The position numbers were made by a program, and so were the translations under genes. The notes below the pieces were generated by a model. That model worked only from the letters and a program-made list of their open reading frames with translations. It was not told where the DNA came from and did no database searches. 64,000 bases of DNA, taken from positions 1 to 64,000 of the forward strand of contig CAMHUC010000004.1 of assembly GCA_946188155.1 (NCBI GenBank), read 5' to 3'. This document shows, piece by piece, positions 40,838 to 50,284 of the stretch. Source of the stretch: an uncultured bacterium (GTDB taxonomy: Bacteria; Bacteroidota; Bacteroidia; Bacteroidales; Bacteroidaceae). How positions within the stretch are numbered: the stretch's first letter is position 1; each line of letters opens with the position of its first letter.

Positions 40838-41224
40838 TTAACGCTTACTGAACTGGAAGCGGCGGCGAGCCTTGGGCTGGCCCGGCTTCTTGCGCTCCAC
40901 CTCGCGGCTGTCGCGCGTCATGAATCCGGCATCCTTCAGCTTCTTCTTGTCCTCCTCGTTGATCTTAACCAGGGCACGGGCGATGGCCAGGCGCAGAGCC
41001 TGGCTCTGGCCGGTGAAGCCACCACCGTCGAGGTTAGCCTTGATATCGTACTTCTCAGCGACCTCCAGCAGGTTCAGCGGCTGCTTCACCACATACTGCA
41101 GGATGGCTGAGGGGAAATAAACTTCTAAATCCTTCTTGTTGATCGTGATCTTGCCGGTACCCTCTTTGACGTATACGCGGGCGATGGAGCTCTTGCGACG
41201 ACCTATTGCGTTGATTACTTCCAT
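40838..41224 (-). CDS. rpsI: 30S ribosomal protein S9
   Basis: INAIGRRKSSIARVYVKEGTGKITIN...MTRDSREVERKKPGQPKARRRFQFSKR. Confidence 0.97.
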   Translation of the reverse strand: MEVINAIGRRKSSIARVYVKEGTGKITINKKDLEVYFPSAILQYVVKQPLNLLEVAEKYDIKANLDGGGFTGQSQALRLAIARALVKINEEDKKKLKDAGFMTRDSREVERKKPGQPKARRRFQFSKR

Positions 41225-41267
41225 AATCTCTTATTCTATAAACTTTAAACTATAAACTCTAAACCAA

Positions 41268-41729
41268 TTACTTGTACTGGTTGATATCAATTGCCTTAGG
41301 CTTCTGGGCCTCGTGGGGATGCTCTGTACCCTCGTAGATGTAGAGGTTGTTCAGCAGGCTGCGACCGAGGGGACCCTTGGGCAGCATACCCTTGACGGCA
41401 TGACGGAGGAACTTCTCCACACCACCATTGCGCTTGCGCAGCTCGGCAGGAGTCTGGAAGCGCTGGCCACCGGGATAGCCCGTGTAGCGGGTGTAGACCT
41501 TGTCGGTCTCCTTCTTACCAGTGAATACCACCTTATCGGCATTGATAAGGATGACATTGTCGCCGCAGTCAACGTGCGGGGTGAATGTTGGCTTGTACTT
41601 TCCGCGAATCAGCTTTGCTACCTTCGAAGCGAGACGGCCGACCACCTGGTCTGTGGCGTCGATCACCACCCACTCCTTCTTTGCTGTTTCCTTGTTCACG
41701 GAAATAGTCTTGTAACTTAAAGTGTTCAT
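41268..41729 (-). CDS. rplM: 50S ribosomal protein L13
   Basis: WVVIDATDQVVGRLASKVAKLIRGKYKPTFTPHVDCGDNVI; MLPKGPLGRSLLNNLYIYEG. Confidence 0.97.
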   Translation of the reverse strand: MNTLSYKTISVNKETAKKEWVVIDATDQVVGRLASKVAKLIRGKYKPTFTPHVDCGDNVILINADKVVFTGKKETDKVYTRYTGYPGGQRFQTPAELRKRNGGVEKFLRHAVKGMLPKGPLGRSLLNNLYIYEGTEHPHEAQKPKAIDINQYK

Positions 41730-41955
41730 TTTAATCTTAACTACTAAAAAACAGTTTAACTTATTAATTCATGTACGCACTTCAACCCACATCCGAGGTC
41801 TAACTCCCGGCTGCAAGTCTAACGAGCGTTCCCGAGGGCACTTGGCACGCATCGGGTGGATACCAGAGACACTGATTCACGAACCGCTTCGCCCGGCCAA
41901 AGACGCCGCTATTCACACACTGCCTCGCGGGGATTCTAAGACTCTCCCCTAAATC
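41730..41955 (-). ncRNA. putative structured 5' leader of rplM (ribosomal-protein leader candidate)
   Basis: ~225-nt non-coding, GC-rich region between TACCTTTG box (41962-41969, minus strand) and rplM start. Confidence 0.5.
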
Positions 41956-42125
41956 GGACTGCAAAGGTACTCATTTTTTTGATTACGGCTGACAGTTTAC
42001 AGTTTACAGATGACAACTTTTATGAATTATTAACAGTCGCCGACGGGCTGCGGCGGTGAAAACTATTAAAAAAAGCCTACGGATGATACGCATTATGCGG
42101 ATTTTTACTAACTTTGCACTGGATT

Positions 42126-43223
42126 ATGAGTCAGCGGCGAATCATACATGTGGATATGGACCAGTTCTTCGCTGCCGTGGAGCAGCGCGAACAGCCGGAA
42201 CTGCGGGGTAAGCCCATTGCCGTGGGCTACGATGCGGAGCGCGGCGTGGTGTCCACTGCCAGCTACGAGGCGCGCAAGTATGGTGTCCACTCGGCGCAGT
42301 CCATACAGCTGGCCAAGCGGCTCTGCCCGCAGCTCATCATCGTCGAGCCTCACTTCCATAAATATAAAGAGGTGTCGCAGCAGATACGCAGCATCTTCAG
42401 CGACTATACCGACCTGATAGAGCCGCTCTCGCTCGACGAGGCATTCCTCGACGTAACGGAGAACAAGAAGCAGATTTCGCTCGCCGTTGACATCGCCCGC
42501 GAGATCAAGCAGCGCATACTCGACACCACGGGGCTGACGGCATCGGCAGGCGTGAGCTACTGCAAGTTCCTGGCCAAGATTGCCTCCGACTGGCGAAAGC
42601 CGGATGGGCTGACGGTCATACATCCCGACCGCGCACAGGAGTTCATCGAGCGGCTCGACGTGCAGAAGATCTGGGGTGTCGGGGCGAAGACCGCCGACAA
42701 GCTCCACCGCATGGGCATCTTCACCGGAGCCGACCTCAGGAAGGCGTCGCTGCAGCACCTGTCGCAGGAGTTCGGCAAGATGGGGCGCGTGTTCTACCAG
42801 TTTGCCCGAGGTATCGACGAGCGGCCCGTCGTCGCCGAATGGGAGCGGAAGTCGGTGAGCTGCGAGCGCACCTTCGAGAAGGATATCAGCGACCCGGCAG
42901 CCGTCACCATCGAGCTCTACCACACCGTTCTTGAACTGGAGCGGCGCATTGCCAAGAGCCAGTTCCTGGGGCGTACGCTGACGCTGAAAGTCAAGTTCCT
43001 CGATTTCCAGCAGATCTCCCGTAGCATCACCGTGAACCGTATCCTCCGAACAAAAGACGAGATCCTGCCGCTGGCCAAGCAGTTGCTAAGCGAGGTAGAG
43101 TACCATTCCCACCCCATCCGGCTGATGGGCCTGGGCGTCTCCAACCACCGCGATGAACTCCCCGACGAGAAGCCTCGCTGGATACAACTGGAACTGGAAT
43201 TCGAGGCGTGGCCGGAAGGCTGA
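42126..43223 (+). CDS. dinB: DNA polymerase IV (Y-family)
   Basis: RRIIHVDMDQFFAAVEQREQPELRGKPIAVG; SLDEAFLDVTENK; TAACTTTG box just upstream. Confidence 0.95.
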   Translation: MSQRRIIHVDMDQFFAAVEQREQPELRGKPIAVGYDAERGVVSTASYEARKYGVHSAQSIQLAKRLCPQLIIVEPHFHKYKEVSQQIRSIFSDYTDLIEPLSLDEAFLDVTENKKQISLAVDIAREIKQRILDTTGLTASAGVSYCKFLAKIASDWRKPDGLTVIHPDRAQEFIERLDVQKIWGVGAKTADKLHRMGIFTGADLRKASLQHLSQEFGKMGRVFYQFARGIDERPVVAEWERKSVSCERTFEKDISDPAAVTIELYHTVLELERRIAKSQFLGRTLTLKVKFLDFQQISRSITVNRILRTKDEILPLAKQLLSEVEYHSHPIRLMGLGVSNHRDELPDEKPRWIQLELEFEAWPEG

Positions 43224-43234
43224 CAGCATGTCGG

Positions 43235-44521
43235 TCAGTAGTTCTTTCGGTACCAAAGTGTCTGAACCAGTCCGCGCATAGCCAGGTACACGACTTGTGC
43301 CAGCCAGAGCCCGTGGTTGCCCAGCTGTCCGACAGAAGCCTGATAGACTGCGAAGAACAGGATGGCCGCGACGGCAGAGGATACAAGCATGCCCCGCGTG
43401 GCAGTGATGCCCACGAACACGCCGTCCCAGATGAAGGCCACGGCACCTGCCACGGGTATCAGGCAGGCCCAGAACAGGTACTCACCGGAGGCGGAGAGCA
43501 CCTCCGGCTCGTCGGTGAGGAGGCTGAAGATCCAGTGGCCTCCCAGCACATATAATAAGGTGTAGGCCCCTGTCACCAGCACCATCCAGAGGAAGAGTCG
43601 GCGGAGCGTCTCACGGAAGGCAGTGGCGTTGCGGGCCCCGTATGCACGGCCGCAGAGTGCCTCGCCGGCGTATGCAAAGCCGTCCATGAAGTAGGAGAAG
43701 AAGAGGTAGAGCTGCATCATCACCGTGTTCACAGACAGGATAACGGCCCCCTGACGTGCCCCTGCCGAGGTGAAGAAGAGGTTGACGGCCACCAGGCAAA
43801 GCGTACGCAGGAAGATGTCGCCGTTGACACGGAAGAATGCGCCAAGCCCCTTCGTCAGGCCGGCCAGCCATTCCTTCCGGAGCAGCCGGCGGTAGTATCT
43901 CCACAGTAATCCCAGGGCCACCAGCAGCCCCGCATACTGCGCGATGACGGTGCCCAGGGCCACCCCCTCGATCTTCATGCCCAGCCCGTAGACCAGTGTC
44001 AGCGATGCCAGGATGTTCACCACGTTCTGTCCGATGGATATCAGCATCGGGATGCGCGTATTCTGCATGCCGATGTACCACCCCGAGAGACTGTAGACGC
44101 CGAGCACGGCAGGAGCACCCCAGATGACGATATAGAAATAGACGGTGGCGTAGGGAGCAACGTCTGCCGTAGGTCCGATGAGCCAGAACATCAGCCACTT
44201 CAGCGGCACCTGAAGCACCATCAACAGCAGGGCGATGGCAAAGGCTATCATCAGCGAGCGTGCCAGCAGTCGCAACACTTCGGGCAGGTCACGCCGCCCG
44301 AGGGCCTGTGAGGTGAGTCCGCTGCTGCCCATCCGGAGGAACCCGAAGAGCCAGTAGACCAGGCTGAAGATCATCGACCCCACAGCCACAGCCCCGATAT
44401 AGACAGAACTGCCCATGTGGCCCACGATGGCCACGTCGATCATCCCCAGCAGCGGCACGGTGATGTTCGACACAATCGACGGCAGGGCTATCTTCAGAAT
44501 CTGACGGTCGCGGATGTTCAT
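43235..44521 (-). CDS. MATE-family efflux transporter
   Basis: ILKIALPSIVSNITVPLLGMIDVAIVGHMGSSVYIGAVAVGSMIFSLVYWLFGFLRMGSSGLTSQALG. Confidence 0.93.
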   Translation of the reverse strand: MNIRDRQILKIALPSIVSNITVPLLGMIDVAIVGHMGSSVYIGAVAVGSMIFSLVYWLFGFLRMGSSGLTSQALGRRDLPEVLRLLARSLMIAFAIALLLMVLQVPLKWLMFWLIGPTADVAPYATVYFYIVIWGAPAVLGVYSLSGWYIGMQNTRIPMLISIGQNVVNILASLTLVYGLGMKIEGVALGTVIAQYAGLLVALGLLWRYYRRLLRKEWLAGLTKGLGAFFRVNGDIFLRTLCLVAVNLFFTSAGARQGAVILSVNTVMMQLYLFFSYFMDGFAYAGEALCGRAYGARNATAFRETLRRLFLWMVLVTGAYTLLYVLGGHWIFSLLTDEPEVLSASGEYLFWACLIPVAGAVAFIWDGVFVGITATRGMLVSSAVAAILFFAVYQASVGQLGNHGLWLAQVVYLAMRGLVQTLWYRKNY

Positions 44522-44524
44522 CTC

Positions 44525-44917
44525 TTATCGCTCTTTTGAGGCTTCAAACCGGATTCCCTTGTAGAGCGCCGGACTACCCTTGCTGCTCTCCGGCAAGATA
44601 TGCAGACGCACGCCCTTGATATGCTCCCGGGGATTAAACTCCTCGGGAGCATCCACCTTGTCGCTCAGAATTTCCAGCTTCAACAGTCCCAGGCGGTCTA
44701 TACGAACCTTTTCTCCACGCCGCAGGTGCTGGTTGATGACGTTGATGAAGTCCGTCAGGATTCCACCGAGAGCCCCGGGCATCACACCGTTGAGCTTACC
44801 CACCTCATCAATGATGCTGGCGGTGTCGACCTCCCCTTGGGGATGGTCGGCTACCGCTTTATACCGGCCGAAGTTCTTCAGCGTCGGCTTGTTCTCTTTA
44901 ACAATTTTATATTTCAT
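44525..44917 (-). CDS. HU-like DNA-binding domain protein
   Basis: DTASIIDEVGKLNGVMPGALGGILTDFINVINQHLRRGEKVRIDRLGLLKLEI; next to VirE gene. Confidence 0.75.
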   Translation of the reverse strand: MKYKIVKENKPTLKNFGRYKAVADHPQGEVDTASIIDEVGKLNGVMPGALGGILTDFINVINQHLRRGEKVRIDRLGLLKLEILSDKVDAPEEFNPREHIKGVRLHILPESSKGSPALYKGIRFEASKER

Positions 44918-44937
44918 AACTCTGAAAATCGGAAAAT

Positions 44938-45016
44938 AGGTTGTAACGTTGTAACATCGCCCGTCTACAAAGGGCGTGCAACCTGTTTCGGAGGTTGTAA
45001 GGTTGTAACGAGGTTG
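44938..45016. repeat. 79-bp inverted repeat, arm next to virE-like stop
   Basis: aggttgtaacgttgtaacatcgcccgtctacaaagggcgtgcaacctgtttcggaggttgtaaggttgtaacgaggttg; 73/79 matches to reverse complement of 47285-47363 by hand. Confidence 0.95.
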
Positions 45017-47107
45017 CTACGCATACATCGCCACCAGATAGCGTCGCCCCTGACGACCTTTGCCCCGCTCAAACCCGTTGCGATGCAGGTAACTGCCTAA
45101 GAGTGTGGCGTTTGCGCGACTCTTCGGATCCATCTTCAGCCTCGTCAGGATTTCTGTCGGACTCAGCAGCAGCACTTCGTCATCACCCTGAGGTTTTCGG
45201 AAGTGGTCCTCAAAGATGGCAATCACGTTGGGCACTTCATAGTAGTCGGCATTCCGCTCGACGATCTGCCGCTCACGCTCACCCGTGAAGGCATATTCCT
45301 CGCCGCTCTCTATCTCACTGATAATCTGGGCATAGAGTTGCGGGTAGTCGATGGCGCGGTCGCCCTGGGTATCGGTGTCTATCACGCCCGTCACCTCTAC
45401 CACCATGTAGCGGCGCGAGCCCGACTCGTCCTTCAGCGGCACCAGCGAGTTGGTGGTGGCGCAGAAGGCGGCATAGCGCTGCTGCTGCTCGAACACGGTG
45501 GAGTACATCTTGCGCTCCTTCACGTCGGTGCGCTGGATGAGGTGCTTCAGGAAGGCCGTTTGCGCCTTAGATATCTGGTCGTACTCATCGATGTTGATCA
45601 GCAGGAATCGGCTCAGCGCCCTGAGGGCCTCCTTCTTGTTGGCGAAGTCGATGCGGTCGATGTAGAAGGGCATCAGCTCGCGGGGCAGGAGCATGCGCAT
45701 GAAGGTCGACTTGCGGGTGCCCTGCCCGCCGACGAGCATGAGCACCATCTGTGCGCCGTACATCGCGTCGCGCCCCGAGCGCCACTGGCTCACCATCGAG
45801 CGCATCCACACCTTGAAGTTGTCGCGCCAGCCGGGAGTCTCGGTCCTCACGCGGTCGGCCAGCTCGCCCAGGCGGTCGCGGCCGTCCCACTGGGGCAACC
45901 GGTCGAGCCACTCGCGCACGGGGTCGTACTCGCTGATGCGCTCGGAGACGAGGATGCGCTCCAGGTCCTGCGGCCACACCTTGATGCCCTCGCGGATGGC
46001 GGCGTTGTTGATGTCGTTCTTGATCTCAGGGGTCAGCGGGCGCCAGTCCAGCTGGTAGCGGTCCTTCTCCTGATAGTCGATGTCGCCCGTCACGCGGTTC
46101 CGGCGGAACATATAGCGCCGTTTCAGGAAGGCCTCCAGCAGCTGCTGGTGCATCAGGCTCCTGTCCAGCGGGCTGGCCGTGCCCAGGCGATGGCCCTGAT
46201 AGGCATTCTCGAAGCAGGAGCGCACCAGCGTCTCCTTGTCGCCCCAGTCGCCCAGATAGATGGTCATCTTCACGGCCAGTTCCTGGTCGATGCCGGCCTT
46301 CCGGCACTCGGCGGCCAGCAGCAGCAGGTGCTCGTCGGGCTGGCGATGGCGGTCGAAGGCCAGCTGGCGGCAGATGGCGTTGTAGTTCGTGATGTCCATC
46401 TCCCGGCGGGTGTAGCCTGGCAGCACCTCGGTGTCGAGTGCCGGCTCCGACTGGCGTCCGAGGACTCCGGCAGTGGCGTCCGTGAGCGGCTCTGTGGGCT
46501 GGCTCATCTCGATGGCCTTCGCAGCGGGGTTCAGCCAGGCCTGCGGGTCGTGGGAGATGCGGAATCCCTCGCTGCCGTCGTGCAGGACTTCCTCAGGACG
46601 GATGCCCGTGGACTGGAATACATACTCCGATGCCCGCTTGTAGGCATACTGCTGGAACAGAGCCACTTGCCGAGGCTCCTCGGGCAGCCCGCCGCCAGGC
46701 AGGCAGTATGGTATGAGCACCTTCAGTGACCGTCCGCTGCTGCCCACAAACGACATCAGCGTCTGTTCCCACACGTTCACCATCCGCCGCAGCTGTTCAA
46801 GCCGCTCCAGCCCGTCGTCTACACGGAGCGACAGCAGCACCAGGCCCGTCGGGGCCCCCTTGTCGCTCTCGGCAGGCCGGATGCGGGGCAGGTCGGCCGC
46901 CGCCAGTGGCCCCGAGGCCAGGCCAAAGCCCGTCGAGACTGCGGCGTGGCCGCGCACAGCCTCTACGCGTTGCGCATACTTGCCGCTGCGGGTCCAGTCG
47001 AGGATCTCGTTCAGCGTCACTCCCTTCTCTTTCCGCTCCCGGCGGTAGAGATACTCCATCATAAGTCTTGTATTGCCTGTCATCATGCTTGTAGTAATAC
47101 TATCCAA
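45017..47107 (-). CDS. VirE/VapE-family protein with BT4734-like (primase-related) N-terminal region
   Basis: VLMLVGGQGTRKSTFMRMLLPRELMPFYIDR, LINIDEYDQISK, FCATTNSLVPLKDESGSRRYMVVEVTG. Confidence 0.88.
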   Translation of the reverse strand: MDSITTSMMTGNTRLMMEYLYRRERKEKGVTLNEILDWTRSGKYAQRVEAVRGHAAVSTGFGLASGPLAAADLPRIRPAESDKGAPTGLVLLSLRVDDGLERLEQLRRMVNVWEQTLMSFVGSSGRSLKVLIPYCLPGGGLPEEPRQVALFQQYAYKRASEYVFQSTGIRPEEVLHDGSEGFRISHDPQAWLNPAAKAIEMSQPTEPLTDATAGVLGRQSEPALDTEVLPGYTRREMDITNYNAICRQLAFDRHRQPDEHLLLLAAECRKAGIDQELAVKMTIYLGDWGDKETLVRSCFENAYQGHRLGTASPLDRSLMHQQLLEAFLKRRYMFRRNRVTGDIDYQEKDRYQLDWRPLTPEIKNDINNAAIREGIKVWPQDLERILVSERISEYDPVREWLDRLPQWDGRDRLGELADRVRTETPGWRDNFKVWMRSMVSQWRSGRDAMYGAQMVLMLVGGQGTRKSTFMRMLLPRELMPFYIDRIDFANKKEALRALSRFLLINIDEYDQISKAQTAFLKHLIQRTDVKERKMYSTVFEQQQRYAAFCATTNSLVPLKDESGSRRYMVVEVTGVIDTDTQGDRAIDYPQLYAQIISEIESGEEYAFTGERERQIVERNADYYEVPNVIAIFEDHFRKPQGDDEVLLLSPTEILTRLKMDPKSRANATLLGSYLHRNGFERGKGRQGRRYLVAMYA

Positions 47108-47284
47108 TCTCTATGCTGCAAATACTATGCCACTTTCAGATGGCAGAAGTCACCTATTGCCCCAATTTACTAGTAAATTCAGACATCAGGAGGCTTCTGA
47201 CATCTCTCAGCACGCTCTTCATAGAAGCGGGAAGCCTTGCAGGAACTGACAGAAAGTCGCTGTCACCCGTCTGCCAACATGTCA

Positions 47285-47363
47285 CAACCTCGTTACAACC
47301 TCACAACCTCCAAAACAGGTTGCACGCCCTTTGCTGCAGGGCGATGTTACAACGTTACAACCT
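47285..47363. repeat. 79-bp inverted repeat, arm upstream of virE-like gene
   Basis: See 44938-45016. Confidence 0.95.
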
Positions 47364-47499
47364 GTAAAGCAAAAAAAAGAATAAGCATAGCCGTCAACAG
47401 TATCGAACATAAAAGTGGATGCGTCACCAAAGGCGCATCTTCTTTTTTTGCTGTTTCAGGTTCTGGTTTCATGAATTTTGACTACCTTTGCACCCTGTT

Positions 47500-48930
47500 A
47501 TGATGATACTTCTGACAGTATTGGCGTATTTCGCCATCCTCTTCGGCATCAGCCGCCTTACCAGCAGGCGAGCCGACAACAATACGTTCTACCGCGCCAA
47601 CCGCCGCGCACCATGGTATATGGTGGCCTTCGGCATGGTGGGGGCCAGCATCTCGGGCGTGACGTTCGTCAGCGTGCCGGGCATGGTGCTGACGTCGCAG
47701 ATGACCTATCTGCAGATGTGTCTGGGCTTCATCGTGGGCTATCTGGTGATAGCCTTCGTGCTGCTGCCGCTCTACTACCGGCTGAACCTGACCACCATCT
47801 ACGGTTATCTGGGGCAGCGGTTGGGCGAACGCAGCTATCTGACGGGGGCCTCGTTCTTCCTGCTGTCGAAGATGACGGGGGCAGCCGTGAGGTTCTATGT
47901 CGTCTGCATCATCCTGCAGCAGTTCGTGTTCGAGCCCGCCGGCATACCGTTTATTGTTAATGTGGTGCTGATGGTGCTGCTCATCTGGCTCTACACGCGG
48001 CGTGGCGGCATCGGCACGCTGGTGTTCACCGACTCCTTCCAGACGCTCTGCCTGTTTACGGCCCTCATCCTGATTATCTTCGAGGTGATCAGCCAGCTGC
48101 GGTTCTCCCCAGGCGATGCCATCGACGCCATCGCTGCCAGCGGGATGAGCCGTGTGTTCGTGTTCGACGACTGTCTCTCGCCCCAGAACTTCTGGAAACA
48201 GTTCCTCAGCGGTGCCTTCATCGCCATCGTGATGACGGGGCTCGACCAGGACATGATGCAGAAGAACCTGACCTGCAAGAGTCTCAAGGACGCACAGAAG
48301 GACATGTGTACTTACGGCGTGGCCTTTGTGCCGGCCAACCTGCTGTTCCTCTCGCTTGGCGTGCTGCTGGCCATGTACTTCGGCGATGAGACTGCCACGA
48401 TGAAGGGCGACACGCTGCTGCCCGCCTTTGTAGAGCGCGGAGCGATTCTTCACTCTTCACTCTTCACTCTTCACTTGTTCATCATCGGCATCGTGGCAGC
48501 CTCGTTCTCCAGTGCCGACTCTGCGCTGACTTCGCTCACCACCAGCTTCTGTGTGGACATCCGCCGCAGGCCCGACGACGAGCGGCTGCGCAAGCGGACG
48601 CACGTCGCGATGTGCCTCTTCTTCGTGATGTTCATCCTGTTGTTCCGCGCCGTCAACTCCACGTCGCTCATCGATGCCATCTACACGATAGCCAGCTATA
48701 CCTACGGCCCGCTGCTGGGTCTCTTCACCTTCGGGCTGTGTACCCGCCACAGGCCCATCGACGCTTGCGTACCTTATATATGTATAGCCTCCCCCATCGT
48801 CTGCTACGCCCTCGATGCCGCCGCCCAATACCTCTGGGGCTATCGCTTCGGCTACGAGCTGCTGATGCTCAACGGGCTGCTCACCTTCGGCGGCCTATGG
48901 CTGTGCAGCCGACATCGTGCTACTGTTTAG
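47500..48930 (+). CDS. sodium:solute symporter family transporter
   Basis: RRADNNTFYRANRRAPWYMVAFGMVGASISGVTFVSVPGMV; TACCTTTG box upstream. Confidence 0.9.
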   Translation: MMILLTVLAYFAILFGISRLTSRRADNNTFYRANRRAPWYMVAFGMVGASISGVTFVSVPGMVLTSQMTYLQMCLGFIVGYLVIAFVLLPLYYRLNLTTIYGYLGQRLGERSYLTGASFFLLSKMTGAAVRFYVVCIILQQFVFEPAGIPFIVNVVLMVLLIWLYTRRGGIGTLVFTDSFQTLCLFTALILIIFEVISQLRFSPGDAIDAIAASGMSRVFVFDDCLSPQNFWKQFLSGAFIAIVMTGLDQDMMQKNLTCKSLKDAQKDMCTYGVAFVPANLLFLSLGVLLAMYFGDETATMKGDTLLPAFVERGAILHSSLFTLHLFIIGIVAASFSSADSALTSLTTSFCVDIRRRPDDERLRKRTHVAMCLFFVMFILLFRAVNSTSLIDAIYTIASYTYGPLLGLFTFGLCTRHRPIDACVPYICIASPIVCYALDAAAQYLWGYRFGYELLMLNGLLTFGGLWLCSRHRATV

Positions 48931-49522
48931 GGCGGGGAGCATACTGTAGTCCGTTGCCAGGCAGATAGCGGAAGCGGTAGACGCCCGAACGGCCCTCCTC
49001 GTCGGTGAGTTCCTGGCCGTCGAGGAAGAAGTGGCGGTCGATGTCGGGGCTGCCGTCCGACTTCCAATTGAAGTTGTTGCTGTAGGCCAGTGTCACCTTG
49101 TGGCCGTCGGGCAGGCAGAGCGTCGCCTCGCGCCGGGCAATGTTTTGCGTCCCGTCGAACTCGCCGAAGTACAGCAGGTAGCCAGTAGGCATCATGGTGC
49201 TGGCATCCCTTACCTGCCCCAGCGTCAGGCCTAAGAATGTGGGCATGTAAGCTCTGGTCTGCGTCTGGCCTTGCCTCTTCTTCCAGGCTTCCTCCACTGT
49301 CAGCACAGGGTAGGTCTCACCTTCACTGTCGAGGGTGAGTGCCTTGAGCAGATTGTCCTGACGGGTGGAGTCGAGCAGGTCGTGCCCCTCGCTGTCGGTG
49401 ACAAGGATGCGAAAGCCTATGGGTGCTATGTCCCATATCACGTCGTTGTTACTCTCCTTGTTGCAGCCGGCCAGCATACTGACGGCCAGCAGTGCCATGA
49501 TGATTGTTTTCAGTTGTTTCAT
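48920..49522 (-). CDS. hypothetical lipoprotein
   Basis: MKQLKTIIMALLAVSMLAGCNKE lipobox. Confidence 0.75.
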   Translation of the reverse strand: MKQLKTIIMALLAVSMLAGCNKESNNDVIWDIAPIGFRILVTDSEGHDLLDSTRQDNLLKALTLDSEGETYPVLTVEEAWKKRQGQTQTRAYMPTFLGLTLGQVRDASTMMPTGYLLYFGEFDGTQNIARREATLCLPDGHKVTLAYSNNFNWKSDGSPDIDRHFFLDGQELTDEEGRSGVYRFRYLPGNGLQYAPRPKQ

Positions 49523-49689
49523 TGCGTTTCTGTTTTTATACGTTTCTGTCATTAGAACGCAGAAATCCGCAAACCTTGCACGCTGGGCAGGAGAAATTAA
49601 CGGATATTAACTTCTGGACGCAAAAAATATGGCGCGGCGATGCAAGATTCCTGGATTTTGCCGTTATAACAAGAAAAGGAACAAAGGAA

Positions 49690-50280
49690 ATGAAGAAGAT
49701 AATCACAATGTTAATATGCACGGCCATGCTGACGGGCTGCACCAAGGGTGAGGATGGCGATAGTGGCATGTCGAATGTAAACGCACCATCCGACATGCCG
49801 TATAACGGAGCGTTTGAAATTAACTGGACGGTGGACGGCCAGGCAGTGGGGACATCGACATTAGAGGTGATGTACACGGCCAACATCCTCTCGCTGCCTC
49901 ACGACTGGCTGCACCAGCAGCTCTTCCCAGGCCAGCAGGTGACGCTGCTCAGCGATGACATTGCCTGGATATGGGCCCTGCACCTCAGCCCGACGGGCTA
50001 TTCCGACGACAACAACTATTTCGCCATCGAGAACACACACTACGAACAGTTCGTCAGCGTGGGCGGACAGCGGCTCACCTACGACGTGTGCTTCTCACAG
50101 CGGCGCTCTACAGCCATCTGCAACAGGGTGACTGGCTTTTGGACGGGCGTGGCACCTATCGACAGCATCGTCATCAGGGACGAAGACAACAGGGTTGACC
50201 ATCGGCCCGTCGTGGTGAGCGTGAAACGCTACAGCCCGGCAGTGGTACTCGCTTTTAACACGACCAAGCGAACCAGATAG
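49690..50280 (+). CDS. hypothetical lipoprotein
   Basis: MKKIITMLICTAMLTGCTKGEDG lipobox; internal start of the listed ORF. Confidence 0.7.
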   Translation: MKKIITMLICTAMLTGCTKGEDGDSGMSNVNAPSDMPYNGAFEINWTVDGQAVGTSTLEVMYTANILSLPHDWLHQQLFPGQQVTLLSDDIAWIWALHLSPTGYSDDNNYFAIENTHYEQFVSVGGQRLTYDVCFSQRRSTAICNRVTGFWTGVAPIDSIVIRDEDNRVDHRPVVVSVKRYSPAVVLAFNTTKRTR

Positions 50281-50284
50281 GCTC

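Noticed and set aside
40640-41110. 156-aa plus-strand ORF starting MYDYTFFLDGCTVVRLY
   Set aside because: N-terminus is the gtacggtt array and the rest is antisense to rpsI.
44938-47363. Conventional IS element
   Set aside because: No transposase-like catalytic motif and no clear target-site duplication; cargo is VirE-type.
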